From: Aerolutibacter ruishenii
GTDB lineage: Bacteria > Pseudomonadota > Gammaproteobacteria > Xanthomonadales > Xanthomonadaceae
Assembly (NCBI RefSeq): GCF_007830115.1
Contig: NZ_VLKP01000007.1
Coordinates: 62,001 to 126,000 of the forward strand
Direction of reading: 5' to 3'
DNA: 64,000 nt
The translations under genes and the position numbers were made by a program. How positions within the stretch are numbered: position 1 is the stretch's first letter; each line of letters starts with the position of its first letter. Below the pieces are notes generated by a model. It had not been told where the DNA came from, did not search any database, and saw only the letters and a program-made list of their open reading frames with translations. This document shows, in pieces, positions 1 through 11,887 of the stretch.

Positions 1-61
1 GCGCCAGGCGGCGATCACCCAGGAAATCTCGGAAATCGTCAGCGGCGCCGCGGCGGTCTGA
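1..61 (+). CDS. atpG: ATP synthase F1 subunit gamma, C-terminal end (partial)
   Basis: Only the last 19 codons and a TGA stop (59-61) are inside the window; they read ...RQAAITQEISEIVSGAAAV. This is the C-terminal helix typical of AtpG, which forms part of the central rotor stalk inside the F1 head. The identity is supported by position, directly upstream of atpD in the conserved atpG-atpD-atpC order. The gap to atpD is 75 bases, with no terminator visible, so the genes are probably co-transcribed. Confidence 0.85.
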   Translation, partial: RQAAITQEISEIVSGAAAV

Positions 62-73
62 GCCCGGGTCTGA

Positions 74-1540
<1,467 letters not shown>

Positions 1541-1584
1541 GCGCCCACCCTGTCTTCCACGCCTGACCAACCAAGGACATCCTG

Positions 1585-2010
1585 ATGAGCACCACCTTCC
1601 GTTGCGACATCGTCAGCGCCGAGAACGAGATCTTCCACGGTGACGCCGAGCTGCTGGTCGCCACCGGCGAGATGGGCGAACTCGGCATCGCGCCGCGCCA
1701 CGCGCCGCTGATCACCCGCCTCAAGCCGGGCAAGGTCGTGGTGACCCTGCCGGGCGGCGAGCAGGTCGACATCGCCATTTCCGGCGGCATCCTCGAGGTG
1801 CAGCCGCAGGTGGTGACCGTGCTGGCCGACACCGCGATCCGCGCCGAGGACATCGACGAGGCGGCGGTGCGCGCGGCGAAGGAAGAAGCCGAGCGCATCC
1901 TCGCCAAGAAGGATCCGAAGATGAGCCTGGAGGAAGCCCAGGCGCAGCTGGCGATGAGCGTCGCCCAGCTGAGCGCGCTGGAGCGCCTGCGCAAGAACCT
2001 CAAGCACTGA
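1585..2010 (+). CDS. atpC: ATP synthase F1 subunit epsilon
   Basis: Epsilon subunit of the central stalk; it couples rotation to the F1 head and restrains ATP hydrolysis. The 141-residue protein has the N-terminal beta-sandwich ([21 protein letters not shown], where the turn HAPLI is typical) and a C-terminal helical hairpin rich in Ala and Glu (residues about 90-138). The start ATG at 1585 is preceded by an AAGGA ribosome site. It is the last gene of the atp operon and is followed within 25 bases by a strong hairpin-plus-T-run terminator. Confidence 0.96.
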   Translation: MSTTFRCDIVSAENEIFHGDAELLVATGEMGELGIAPRHAPLITRLKPGKVVVTLPGGEQVDIAISGGILEVQPQVVTVLADTAIRAEDIDEAAVRAAKEEAERILAKKDPKMSLEEAQAQLAMSVAQLSALERLRKNLKH

Positions 2011-2033
2011 GCATCGCGCGACGTGTTTGCGAG

Positions 2034-2059
2034 AACGCCGGCCCTGGGCCGGCGTTTTT
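2034..2059 (+). terminator. Rho-independent terminator of the atp operon
   Basis: A perfect inverted repeat, AACGCCGGCCC / GGGCCGGCGTT, is separated by a single T and followed by TTTTG. In RNA the innermost bases open to form the loop. It sits 24 bases after the atpC stop. The opposite strand has no T-run after the stem, so it probably serves only the atp operon. Confidence 0.85.
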
Positions 2060-2091
2060 GTTTGCTTTGGTGTGATCCAGAGGGCGCGGTC

Positions 2092-2475
2092 CTACTTGCG
2101 GTACACCCAGTGCCGCGACATGAAGAACCCCAGCGCCCCCAGCGCCAGTTCCACCACTGGCTTGGCCAGCCACGCCCACTGCAGGCCCAGCACATCGTCG
2201 ATGGTGCCCATGGCCCAGGTGCTGGCCGCGGTGGTGCCCAGCCACATCACCAGGAAGCGGGCCAGCTGGTGCCGGCCCACGGCGGTATTGGCGCCGGCAA
2301 AGGTGAAGCGGCCGTTGGCCCAGAAGCCCAGCGAGGCCCCGCACACGCGCCCGCTGATGTTGGCCCACTCGACGGGAAGACCCAGGTGGCTCAGGCCCAC
2401 CATCACCCCCCAGTCCAGCAGCCATTGGACGATGCCGATGGCGAGGTAGTGCCCGCCCTGGCGGCCGAGTGACAT
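2092..2475 (-). CDS. GtrA-like small membrane protein
   Basis: A 127-residue protein with four predicted hydrophobic segments (about residues 8-28, 38-57, 69-90 and 98-118) and the GtrA-family pattern: GxxxFxANGRFTF-type loop after the second segment ([12 protein letters not shown]) and a basic end (SRHWVYRK). GtrA proteins are thought to move polyprenyl-linked sugars across the inner membrane for surface glycan decoration. No glycosyltransferase partner is adjacent, so the substrate cannot be inferred. It lies convergent to the atp operon and divergent from glmU, whose promoter region it shares. The assignment is by fold and motif memory only. Confidence 0.75.
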   Translation of the reverse strand: MSLGRQGGHYLAIGIVQWLLDWGVMVGLSHLGLPVEWANISGRVCGASLGFWANGRFTFAGANTAVGRHQLARFLVMWLGTTAASTWAMGTIDDVLGLQWAWLAKPVVELALGALGFFMSRHWVYRK

Positions 2476-2529
2476 GCGCGGGGTTGCTCCGTGGGAAGAA
2501 TGGGGAAATCGTAGCAGTGCGCGCCACGA

Positions 2530-2535
2530 TAGAAT
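2530..2535 (+). promoter_or_regulatory. Putative -10 element upstream of glmU
   Basis: TAGAAT 38 bases before the chosen glmU start, matching the TAGAAT found 38 bases before glmS and 40 bases before ampE. No convincing -35 hexamer is seen at 17 bases, so this is a pattern-based call only. Confidence 0.35.
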
Positions 2536-2567
2536 TCGTGGCGAAACCCGCCGATCCCGGAGCCCGC

Positions 2568-3938
2568 ATGAGCCTTCCCCTGCACGTAGTCGTCCTCGCC
2601 GCCGGCGAAGGCAAGCGCATGAAGTCCGCGGTCCCGAAGGTGCTGCAGAAGGTGGCGGGCAAGCCGATGCTCAGGCACGTGATCGATACCGCGCGCGCCT
2701 TGCAGCCGGCCGGGATCCACGTCGTCTACGGCCACGGCGGCGAACAGGTGCGCGACGCATTCGCCGCCGATCCCGACCTGCGCTGGAGCGAGCAGGCGCA
2801 GCGACTGGGCACCGGGCACGCGGTACAGCAGGCCATGCCCGGCGTGCCGCAGGACGCGCGCGTGCTGGTGCTGTACGGCGACGTGCCGCTGATCGCCGCC
2901 CATACCCTCGAGCGCCTGCTGGCAGCGCCGGGGCGGCTTGCGGTGCTGGTTGCCGACCTGGACGACCCCACCGGCTACGGCCGCATCGTGCGCGATGCCG
3001 AAGGGCGCGTGGGGGCCATCGTCGAGCACAAGGACGCCAGCGACGAGCAGCGCGAGATCCGCACGGTCAACACCGGGATCCTGGTCGCCGACGGCGAGCC
3101 GCTCAGGCGTTGGATCACGGGCCTGGGCAACGACAACACCCAGGGCGAGTACTACCTGACCGACATCTTCTCCGCGGCCGCCGCGGAATTCAGCGCCGCC
3201 GAGATGGTGCACGTGGCCGAACCGATCGAGGTGGAAGGCGCCAACGACCCGTGGCAGCTCGCGCAGCTGGAGCGCGCCTACCAGCTGCGCCAGGCCCGCG
3301 CGTTGTGCGTGGCCGGTGCGCGCCTGGCCGACCCGGCGCGGCTGGACGTGCGCGGCATGGTCAGCGTTGGCAGCGACGTCGAGATCGATGCCAACGTAGT
3401 GCTGGAAGGCCGGGTCGAACTTGCCGATGGCGTGCGCGTCGGACCGTTCTGCCGGCTCAAGGACGTCAAGCTCGGTCCCGGCACCGAGGTGCGCGCGCAC
3501 TGCGACCTGGACGGCGTGGTGGTGGAGGGGGCGGCCACCATCGGTCCTTTCGCGCGGTTGCGCCCGGGCACGGTGCTGGCCGACGGTGTGCACATCGGGA
3601 ACTTCGTCGAGACCAAGAACGCGCGGCTGGGCGTGGCCAGCAAGGCCAACCACCTCACCTATCTGGGCGATGCGGTCATCGGCAGCCGGGTCAACGTCGG
3701 CGCCGGCACCATCACCTGCAACTACGACGGGGTGAACAAGTCCACGACCACCATCGAGGATGGCGCGTTCATCGGCTCCAACAGCTCGCTGGTGGCGCCG
3801 GTCACCGTGGAGCGCGACGCCACCCTGGCCGCGGGCACCGTGCTGACCCGCAACGCCCCAGCGGGGCAGCTGACCGTGGCCCGCGCACGCCAGTCCACGG
3901 TGGAGGGCTGGAAACGACCCGTGAAAAAACCGCGCTGA
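2568..3938 (+). CDS. glmU: Bifunctional N-acetylglucosamine-1-phosphate uridyltransferase / glucosamine-1-phosphate acetyltransferase
   Basis: Makes UDP-N-acetylglucosamine for peptidoglycan and lipopolysaccharide: the C-terminal domain acetylates glucosamine-1-phosphate and the N-terminal domain transfers UMP from UTP. The protein is 456 residues, the same as the E. coli enzyme. The nucleotidyltransferase signature LAAGEGKRM is at residues 10-18, followed by a lysine in [11 protein letters not shown]. The C-terminal half is a left-handed beta-helix of hexapeptide repeats (from about residue 260), with the conserved [11 protein letters not shown] and NYDGVNK segments. A longer open frame extends upstream to 2469, but the start at 2568 gives the correct N-terminus [13 protein letters not shown]. 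Its pathway partner glmS follows. Confidence 0.97.
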   Translation: MSLPLHVVVLAAGEGKRMKSAVPKVLQKVAGKPMLRHVIDTARALQPAGIHVVYGHGGEQVRDAFAADPDLRWSEQAQRLGTGHAVQQAMPGVPQDARVLVLYGDVPLIAAHTLERLLAAPGRLAVLVADLDDPTGYGRIVRDAEGRVGAIVEHKDASDEQREIRTVNTGILVADGEPLRRWITGLGNDNTQGEYYLTDIFSAAAAEFSAAEMVHVAEPIEVEGANDPWQLAQLERAYQLRQARALCVAGARLADPARLDVRGMVSVGSDVEIDANVVLEGRVELADGVRVGPFCRLKDVKLGPGTEVRAHCDLDGVVVEGAATIGPFARLRPGTVLADGVHIGNFVETKNARLGVASKANHLTYLGDAVIGSRVNVGAGTITCNYDGVNKSTTTIEDGAFIGSNSSLVAPVTVERDATLAAGTVLTRNAPAGQLTVARARQSTVEGWKRPVKKPR

Positions 3939-3969
3939 TGGCGTCCGGGGTTGCAGTGGCGCGGCGCGC

Positions 3970-3975
3970 TAGAAT
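3970..3975 (+). promoter_or_regulatory. Putative -10 element upstream of glmS
   Basis: TAGAAT within GCGCTAGAATGGCG, 38 bases before the glmS start. This is the same element and spacing as before glmU. It suggests that glmS can be transcribed from its own promoter in addition to read-through from glmU. The -35 region is unclear. Confidence 0.4.
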
Positions 3976-4007
3976 GGCGCCACCCCTACCCTGGAAACAG
4001 TCCCTCC

Positions 4008-5840
<1,833 letters not shown>

Positions 5841-5926
5841 TTTTCACATCGCGCTCAAGCGTGGCGACATCCTGGCCAGCGGCAAGCTCCGCGCCTCGAC
5901 CCTGGAGACGATGCACGCGGCCGTGA

Positions 5927-6301
5927 TCAGTCGTCGCCGTCCGGCGCGCCGGGCTCCGTCGCCATTTCAGGCACGTCCACGCCATCGCCGCTGTGTACGG
6001 TGGTGGTCACCGGTGCGGCCGCCGGACGGTAGCGCGGTGGCGGCAGCAGCGCGATGGCGGCCTCCGCTTCCGCGGCCAGTTGCTGGCGGCGTGGCTCGGG
6101 CACCTCCTGCCAATGGCACTCCAGCAGCGCGCCCTCGAGGGCATACAGCAGGTTCAGCGTGGGTTTGAAGCCCGCCCGTTTGACCCGTACGAAGGCCTCC
6201 ACCGTGCCGATGGCCGCGATGTCGTCCTGCGTGCGCAGGCCCACCTGGCGCAGCCAGGCGGCCGACTTGGGTCCGATGTTGCGCAGCTTCCCGGTGCTCA
6301 A
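5927..6301 (-). CDS. TfoX C-terminal-domain (helix-hairpin-helix-like) protein
   Basis: A 124-residue protein whose first ~85 residues match the TfoX/Sxy C-terminal domain (MSTGKLRNIGPKSAAWLRQVGL, then a VKRAGFKPTLNLLYALEGAL stretch). This domain occurs alone or as the second half of the competence regulator TfoX/Sxy; the TfoX N-terminal domain is absent here. The C-terminal ~40 residues are low-complexity (Pro/Ala/Asp). The start is a TTG at 6301 that overlaps the TGA stop of the upstream methionine-sulfoxide reductase gene by two bases, so the two are probably translationally coupled. Function beyond probable protein or DNA binding is not known from sequence. Confidence 0.8.
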   Translation of the reverse strand: MSTGKLRNIGPKSAAWLRQVGLRTQDDIAAIGTVEAFVRVKRAGFKPTLNLLYALEGALLECHWQEVPEPRRQQLAAEAEAAIALLPPPRYRPAAAPVTTTVHSGDGVDVPEMATEPGAPDGDD

Positions 6302-6783
6302 GCGATCGACTCCACGAATACCTTCGCAATGGCCTCCAGGCCGGTCTGGTCGTCCGTGGTAAAGCGGTTGAGCTCCGGACTGTCCAGGTCGAACACGCCA
6401 ATCAGCGCGCCGTCGGCGGCCACCAGCGGTACCACGAGTTCCGAGCGCGACGCCGAGTCGCAGGCAATGTGGCCGGGGAATGCGTCCACGTCGTCAACGC
6501 GCTGCGTCAGCCGGGCCTGTGCCGCCGTGCCGCACACGCCCTTGCCAAGCGGGATGCGCACGCATGCGGGAAGGCCCTGGAACGGGCCGACGACCAGTTC
6601 GGCGCCGTCGAAGAAATAGAAACCCACCCAGTTCAGCCCCGGCAAGGCCTGGTACACCAGCGCCGACAGGTTGGCGGCATTGGCGACGCGGTCGCGCTCG
6701 CCATGCACCAGCGCACGGGCCTGTTCGGCCAACTGCGCATACTGCTCGGGTTTGGTGCCGCTTAAACTGCTGGTGGTGAACAT
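6298..6783 (-). CDS. msrC: Free methionine-(R)-sulfoxide reductase (GAF domain)
   Basis: A single GAF-domain enzyme of 161 residues that reduces free L-methionine-(R)-sulfoxide, a cytoplasmic oxidative-damage repair step. The three family cysteines are present: one in GPFQGLPAC, one in LGKGVCGTA and one in HIACD, with the conserved SRSELVVPL after it. The start ATG at 6783 yields MFTTSSLSG; a much longer upstream open frame on this strand is a shadow of bioD. It is followed by the overlapping TfoX-C gene. It faces away from bioD, so the short stretch 6784-6843 should hold both promoters. Confidence 0.93.
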   Translation of the reverse strand: MFTTSSLSGTKPEQYAQLAEQARALVHGERDRVANAANLSALVYQALPGLNWVGFYFFDGAELVVGPFQGLPACVRIPLGKGVCGTAAQARLTQRVDDVDAFPGHIACDSASRSELVVPLVAADGALIGVFDLDSPELNRFTTDDQTGLEAIAKVFVESIA

Positions 6784-6843
6784 CGCGATGGCTACCCCCG
6801 CCTTGGAGTCTATCAGTCCCCTGCCGCTGGCCGGGGGCCGTCG

Positions 6844-7521
6844 ATGATGCCCGTGAAACGCCTGTTCGTCACCGGTACCGACACCGGCATCGGCAAGTCG
6901 GTGGCCAGCGCGGCGCTGCTGCATGCGTTGCGCCGCGAAGGTGGCACGGCCGTGGGCATGAAGCCGGTGGCCAGTGGCTGCGAGCCGCATGCCGACGGCT
7001 GGCGCAACGAGGATGCACTGCTGCTGCAGGCCGCCAGTGTGCCGCGGCCGGAGTACGCCGATGTGAACCCGTTTGCCCTGCCGGAGCCGCTGGCGCCGGA
7101 GCTGGCCGCGGCCAGCGCGGGCGTGACGCTCGCGCTGGACCCCATCCGCACGGCGTTTGCGCGGCTGCAGGCGCAAGCGGAATGTGTGGTGGTGGAGGGC
7201 GTGGGCGGCTGGTCGGCGCCGTTGTCGGCCACCTTGGACCAGGTTGACCTGGTGCGCGCGCTGGGGTTGCCGGTGGTGCTGGTGGTGGGGCTGCGCCTGG
7301 GCTGCATCAACCACGCGCGTCTGACGCAGCAGGCCATCGAGGCCAGCGGGACGCGGCTGGTGGGCTGGATCGCCAACGGCATCGATCCGGCGATGGCTTG
7401 CGCCGACGAGAACTTCGCGATCCTCCACCGCTACATGAATGCGCCGTGCTGGGGGCGCCTGCCGCATGCGGCGGTGCTGGAACCGGCGCTTCTGGGCGGA
7501 TTCCTGCGCATTCCCGGTTGA
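6844..7521 (+). CDS. bioD: ATP-dependent dethiobiotin synthetase
   Basis: Cytoplasmic enzyme that closes the ureido ring of 7,8-diaminononanoate with CO2 and ATP to give dethiobiotin, the penultimate biotin step. The 225-residue protein has the P-loop GTDTGIGKS at residues 11-19 and the substrate-lysine motif MKPVASGCE shortly after. VVVEGVGGWSAPL, the second nucleotide-binding element, lies in mid-sequence. Two adjacent ATG codons (6844 and 6847) could each be the start. It stands alone here, without bioF/bioC neighbours. Biotin is the cofactor of AccB encoded later in the window. Confidence 0.94.
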   Translation: MMPVKRLFVTGTDTGIGKSVASAALLHALRREGGTAVGMKPVASGCEPHADGWRNEDALLLQAASVPRPEYADVNPFALPEPLAPELAAASAGVTLALDPIRTAFARLQAQAECVVVEGVGGWSAPLSATLDQVDLVRALGLPVVLVVGLRLGCINHARLTQQAIEASGTRLVGWIANGIDPAMACADENFAILHRYMNAPCWGRLPHAAVLEPALLGGFLRIPG

Positions 7522-7593
7522 CGCGCGTACGACCGGGTGTCGTCGTTCGAGGGAGGGACTAATGGCACGGGCGTGACCAGGTGGGCGTCAAGC

Positions 7594-7599
7594 TAAACT
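7594..7599 (+). promoter_or_regulatory. Putative -10 element upstream of the RND efflux pair
   Basis: TAAACT in AAGCTAAACTGGG, 42 bases before the membrane fusion protein start. It resembles the GCTA(G/A)A-type -10 elements before other genes in the window. GTGACC 15 bases upstream is a weak -35 candidate. Confidence 0.35.
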
Positions 7600-7635
7600 G
7601 GGTAGTACAAGAAATCGTCCCCCGCGAGGCCCAGG

Positions 7636-8811
7636 ATGCGCCGCTCCATTCTCATTGCCGCAGTATTGACCGCCGTGCTGTCAGTCGCCGCCTGCGGCGG
7701 CAAGCAGGAGCAGGGTGGTGGTGGCGCCGGTGGCCCGCCGGGGGGCATGCAACTGCCGGTGGAGACCGTGACGGTGCAACCGCAGGCGCTGCAGGGTGGC
7801 CTGCAGACCGTGGGCAGCCTGCGGGCGGACGAGTCGGTGGTGGTGCGGCCGGAAGTCGGCGGGCGCGTCACCCGCATCCACTTCACCGAAGGCGGCCGCG
7901 TCGCCGCCGGGCAACCGCTGTTCACGCTGGATGGCAGCCTGGCGCAGGCCAGCCTCAACGAGGCCACGGCCAACCTCGAGAACAGCCGCCGCGCCCTGGC
8001 GCGCGCCGCGGAACTCAGCGCCCAGAAGCTGATCTCCCAGTCCGACCTGGACAAGGCCCGTGCCCAGTTCGGCGTGGACCAGGCGCGCGTGGCGTCGGCG
8101 CGAACCGCGTTGTCGAAGATGACGTTGCGTGCGCCATTCTCCGGGCAGGTGGGCCTGCGCGGCATCAGCGTCGGCGAATTCGTCAACGTCGGCCAGGACC
8201 TGGTCACGCTGGTCAAGCTGGATCCGATCGAGGTCGATTTCAGCGTGCCCGAGACCGCGCTGACCCAGTTGCGCAATGGACAGAAGATCGCGATCACCGT
8301 TGACGCGTTTCCCGGCGATGCGTTTGACGGGCAGGTGGTGGCCATCGACCCGGTGATCGACCCCAACAGCCGCAGCGCCAAATTGCGCGCACGGATCCCC
8401 AACCCGGATTTCCGCCTGCGCCCCGGACAGTTCGCCATGCTGAAGCTCGATACCGGCACTGGCGACGCCAACGCGCTGATGGTGCCCGAGCAGGCATTGA
8501 TGCAGGACGGCGACACCCGTTTCGTCTACGTCGTGGTGGATGGCAAGGCGAAAAAGACCACGGTCAGGACCGGAACGCGCACGCCGGGGCTGGTGCAGGT
8601 GGTGGAAGGACTGAAGGCCGGTGACGTGGTGATCACCGCGGGCCAGGCCAAACCGATGATGCACGACGGCATGGCAGTGATGTCGCTGCCGCCCCAAAGT
8701 GCGGGCGAGGGTGCGGTCGGTGGCAAGCCTGGTGCAAGCGGGACGAAGGCACCTGCCGCCAAGGACGGGCCTGCCAAGGCCGACGCGACCCAACCCGCCA
8801 GCGGCGGTTGA
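7636..8811 (+). CDS. RND efflux system periplasmic membrane fusion lipoprotein
   Basis: Adaptor protein linking an inner-membrane RND pump to an outer-membrane channel. The 391-residue product begins with a lipoprotein signal peptide (MRRSILIAAVLTAVLSVAAC, lipobox VAAC, Cys20). A lipoyl/barrel-sandwich half, an alpha-helical hairpin (residues about 100-150, LNEATANLENSRRALARAAE), the second lipoyl half (LRAPFSGQVGLRGISVGEFV) and beta-barrel domains follow. The C-terminal ~35 residues are low-complexity Gly/Ala/Lys. It is followed 13 bases later by the pump gene behind an AGGGAGG ribosome site. No TolC-like gene is adjacent, so the pair probably shares a channel encoded elsewhere. Confidence 0.92.
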   Translation: MRRSILIAAVLTAVLSVAACGGKQEQGGGGAGGPPGGMQLPVETVTVQPQALQGGLQTVGSLRADESVVVRPEVGGRVTRIHFTEGGRVAAGQPLFTLDGSLAQASLNEATANLENSRRALARAAELSAQKLISQSDLDKARAQFGVDQARVASARTALSKMTLRAPFSGQVGLRGISVGEFVNVGQDLVTLVKLDPIEVDFSVPETALTQLRNGQKIAITVDAFPGDAFDGQVVAIDPVIDPNSRSAKLRARIPNPDFRLRPGQFAMLKLDTGTGDANALMVPEQALMQDGDTRFVYVVVDGKAKKTTVRTGTRTPGLVQVVEGLKAGDVVITAGQAKPMMHDGMAVMSLPPQSAGEGAVGGKPGASGTKAPAAKDGPAKADATQPASGG

Positions 8812-8824
8812 GGGAGGCGAGCCC

Positions 8825-11800
8825 ATGGTCCTCTCCGACCTCTCCATCCGTCGTCCGGTCTTCGCGACGGTGATCAACCTGGTGGTGCTGCTGGTCGGCA
8901 TCATCGCCTACGATCGCCTGGCGGTGCGGTTGATCCCCAACGTCGACACGCCGGTCGTCACCGTCAACACCTCCTACCCGGGCGCGAGCGCGCAGGTGAT
9001 CGAATCGCAGATCACCCAGCCGATCGAGGACGCGCTCTCCGGCGTGGAAGGCGTCGAATACATCAGCTCGGTCAGCCGCGAGCAGTCCAGCCAGGTCACC
9101 ATCCGCTTCCGCCTGGACCGCGACCCCGACGGTGCCGCCAGCGACGTGCGCGATCGCGTCGGCCAGGCGCGCGACTTCCTGCCCGAGGAAGCCGATGAGC
9201 CGATCGTGCAGAAGCAGGAAGCCGATGCGCAACCCATCATCTGGATGGCGTTCTCGTCCGACCGGCACAGCAAGACCGAGTTGGCCGACCTGGCCGACCG
9301 CCTGGTCAAGGACCGGGTGCAGACCATTCCGGGCGTGGCCCAGGCGCAGGTGTTCGGCGTGCGCTATGCGATGCGCGTGTGGTTGAACCCGCAGCGGCTG
9401 GCCGGCTTCGGGCTGACCCCGCAGGACGTGGAAAATGCCCTGCGCGCGCAGAACGCGGAGATTCCCGCCGGCCGCGTGGAGGGCAATACCCGCGAGTTCA
9501 CCGTGCTGTCGGAAACCGACCTGCGCACTGCCGCGCAGTTCGGCCAGGTGATCCTGGGCAACAGCAACGGCTACCTGGTGCGGCTGAAGGACGTGGCCAA
9601 GGTCGAGCTGGGCTCGCAGGACGACCGCTTCCGCGCGCGCTTCAACGGCGTGGACGCGGTGCCGCTGGGCGTGGTCAAGCAGGCGGTGGCCAACCCGCTG
9701 CAGATTTCCGAAGCGCTGAAGGCCATGCTGCCGCAGATCCAGCGCACGTTGCCGCAGGGTGTCAAGGTCAACATCGCCTACGACTCCACCATCTTCATCG
9801 AGAAATCGATCGAGGAGGTCTACAAGACCGTCGGCGAGGCGGTGCTGCTGGTGGTCATCGTCATCTTCCTGTTCCTGCGCAGCTGGCGCGCCACGCTGAT
9901 CCCGCTGGTGACGATCCCGGTGTCGCTGGTGGGCGCGTTCGCGCTGATGTACGCCTTCGGGTTCACCATCAACACGCTGACCCTGCTGGCCATGGTGCTC
10001 GCCATCGGCCTGGTGGTGGACGACGCGATCGTGATGCTGGAGAACATCTTCCGCCATGTCGAAGAGGGCATGCCGCCATTCGAGGCCGCGCTCAAGGGCA
10101 GCAAGGAAATTGGCTTCGCGATCATCGCCATGACCCTGACGCTGGTGGCGGTGTACGTGCCGTTGGCGTTCTCGACCGGGCGTACCGGCAAGTTGTTCGT
10201 GGAATTCGCTTTGACGCTGGCCGGGGCGGTGCTGGTGTCGGGCTTCACCGCGCTGACCCTGTCGCCGATGATGGCGTCCAAGCTGCTGCGTCATGAAAAG
10301 AAGCATGGCCGCTTCTACGCCATCGGCGAGAAGGCGCTGCGCCGACTGGACGACGCCTACAAGGCGGTGCTCCAGCGTGCGTTGTCATTCAAGGTGATCG
10401 TCGCCGGCCTTGGCTTGGCGATCCTCGCGGTGGCCATCGGCCTGTTCATGCTGTTGCCGCGCGAGCTGGCGCCGCAGGAAGACCAGGGGCTGGTGATCGG
10501 CTTCGGCATTGCGCCCGAAGGCTCGACGGTGGAGTACACCGACAAGTACGCGCGGGTGATGGAAGGCATGTTCGCGCAGGTGCCCGAGGTGGATCGTTAC
10601 TTCCAGATCGTCGGATTCCCGTCAATCACCCAGACGATCGGTTTTGTCGGCCTGGTGGACTGGGACAAGCGCGCCCGTACCTCGGCCGAGATCCAGGGCC
10701 AGCTGTTCCCGCAGTTCATGGGCATCCCCGGGGTGATGGCATTCCCGGTGCTGCCGCCGCCGCTGGGCCAGCAGGGCCTGGGCCAGCCGGTGAGCTTCGT
10801 GGTGCAGAGCACCGGCACCTGGGATGAACTGGGCGGGACGGTGCAGAAGCTGATGGCCAGGATGGCGGAAAACCCCAGGCTGACCAACCCCGACACCGAC
10901 CTCAAGCTGGACAAGCCGCAGCTCAAGATCGACGTGAACCGCGACAAGGTGGCGGCGGTGGGCAGCAACGTGGTCACGGTGGGACGTACGCTGGAAACCC
11001 TGCTTGGAGGACGCAACGTCACCCGCTTCAAGATGGGCAGCGAGCAGTACGACGTGATCGTGCAGACCGACGATGCCAACCGCCGCGTACCGGGTGACCT
11101 GAGCAACATCTTCGTGCGTGCCGGCGACGGGCAGATGGTGCAGTTGTCCAACCTGGTGGACGTGCGCGAGACCATCGCCGCGAAGGAGCTCAACCACTTC
11201 AACAAGCTGCGATCAGCCACGATCAGCGCGGGCTTGGCGCCCGGCTATTCGATGGGCGAGGCATTGGCGTGGATGGAGGACACGCTGCGCGAAGTCGCGC
11301 CGAATGCGCAGTACGACTTGTCCGGGCAGAGCCGCGAGTTCCGCGAGTCCTCCAGCGATTTCGCGATGATCTTCGGACTGGCGCTGGCCTTCATCTTCCT
11401 GGTGCTGGCGGCGCAGTTCGAGAGCTGGGTGGATCCGCTGGTGATCCTGCTGGCGGTACCGCTGGCGGCGTTTGGCGCCTTCCTTGCGCTCAAGCTCTCC
11501 GGCGGCAGTTGGAACATCTATTCGCAGATCGGCATCGTCACCCTCGTCGGCCTGATCGCCAAGCACGGCATCCTGATCGTGGAATTCTCCAACCAGTTGC
11601 AGGAGCAGGGGCGGAGCAAGCGGGATGCGGTGGTCGAAGCCGCCGCGCTGCGCCTGCGCCCGATCCTGATGACCACCGGGGCGATGGTGCTGGGTTCGCT
11701 GCCGCTGGCCATTGCCACCGGCGCGGGTGCCGAGGCGCGCAACCAGATCGGCTGGGTGATCGTGGGCGGCATGGGCATCGGCACGTTCTTCACCCTGTTC

Positions 11801-11872
11801 GTGGTGCCGGTGATGTACCTGCTGATCGGACGCGACCACCAGAAGCGGGCGGTGAGCGCGCCACGCCTTTAA
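8825..11872 (+). CDS. RND multidrug efflux permease (HAE1/AcrB type)
   Basis: Inner-membrane proton-driven pump of 1015 residues, slightly short of AcrB (1049). It begins MVLSDLSIRRPVFATVINLVV, the usual first transmembrane helix. The proton-relay aspartate pair of TM4 is intact (AIGLVVDDAIVMLENI), as is the TM10-12 region (LIAKHGILIVEFSNQLQ). Two large periplasmic porter loops lie between TM1-2 and TM7-8. The open frame reaches back to 8699 but overlaps the adaptor gene; the ATG at 8825 has an AGGGAGG site and the correct N-terminus. Drug or metabolite range cannot be predicted from sequence; homologues often export detergents, dyes or antibiotics. Confidence 0.95.
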   Translation: MVLSDLSIRRPVFATVINLVVLLVGIIAYDRLAVRLIPNVDTPVVTVNTSYPGASAQVIESQITQPIEDALSGVEGVEYISSVSREQSSQVTIRFRLDRDPDGAASDVRDRVGQARDFLPEEADEPIVQKQEADAQPIIWMAFSSDRHSKTELADLADRLVKDRVQTIPGVAQAQVFGVRYAMRVWLNPQRLAGFGLTPQDVENALRAQNAEIPAGRVEGNTREFTVLSETDLRTAAQFGQVILGNSNGYLVRLKDVAKVELGSQDDRFRARFNGVDAVPLGVVKQAVANPLQISEALKAMLPQIQRTLPQGVKVNIAYDSTIFIEKSIEEVYKTVGEAVLLVVIVIFLFLRSWRATLIPLVTIPVSLVGAFALMYAFGFTINTLTLLAMVLAIGLVVDDAIVMLENIFRHVEEGMPPFEAALKGSKEIGFAIIAMTLTLVAVYVPLAFSTGRTGKLFVEFALTLAGAVLVSGFTALTLSPMMASKLLRHEKKHGRFYAIGEKALRRLDDAYKAVLQRALSFKVIVAGLGLAILAVAIGLFMLLPRELAPQEDQGLVIGFGIAPEGSTVEYTDKYARVMEGMFAQVPEVDRYFQIVGFPSITQTIGFVGLVDWDKRARTSAEIQGQLFPQFMGIPGVMAFPVLPPPLGQQGLGQPVSFVVQSTGTWDELGGTVQKLMARMAENPRLTNPDTDLKLDKPQLKIDVNRDKVAAVGSNVVTVGRTLETLLGGRNVTRFKMGSEQYDVIVQTDDANRRVPGDLSNIFVRAGDGQMVQLSNLVDVRETIAAKELNHFNKLRSATISAGLAPGYSMGEALAWMEDTLREVAPNAQYDLSGQSREFRESSSDFAMIFGLALAFIFLVLAAQFESWVDPLVILLAVPLAAFGAFLALKLSGGSWNIYSQIGIVTLVGLIAKHGILIVEFSNQLQEQGRSKRDAVVEAAALRLRPILMTTGAMVLGSLPLAIATGAGAEARNQIGWVIVGGMGIGTFFTLFVVPVMYLLIGRDHQKRAVSAPRL

Positions 11873-11887
11873 CAGCTGGCGCCCGAC

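Noticed and set aside
5841-5926. Short coding-like stretch after glmS (HIALKRGDILASGKLRAS in one frame)
   Set aside because: No start codon or ribosome site, and only about 28 codons before running into the antisense end of the TfoX-C gene; possibly a gene remnant but not supportable.
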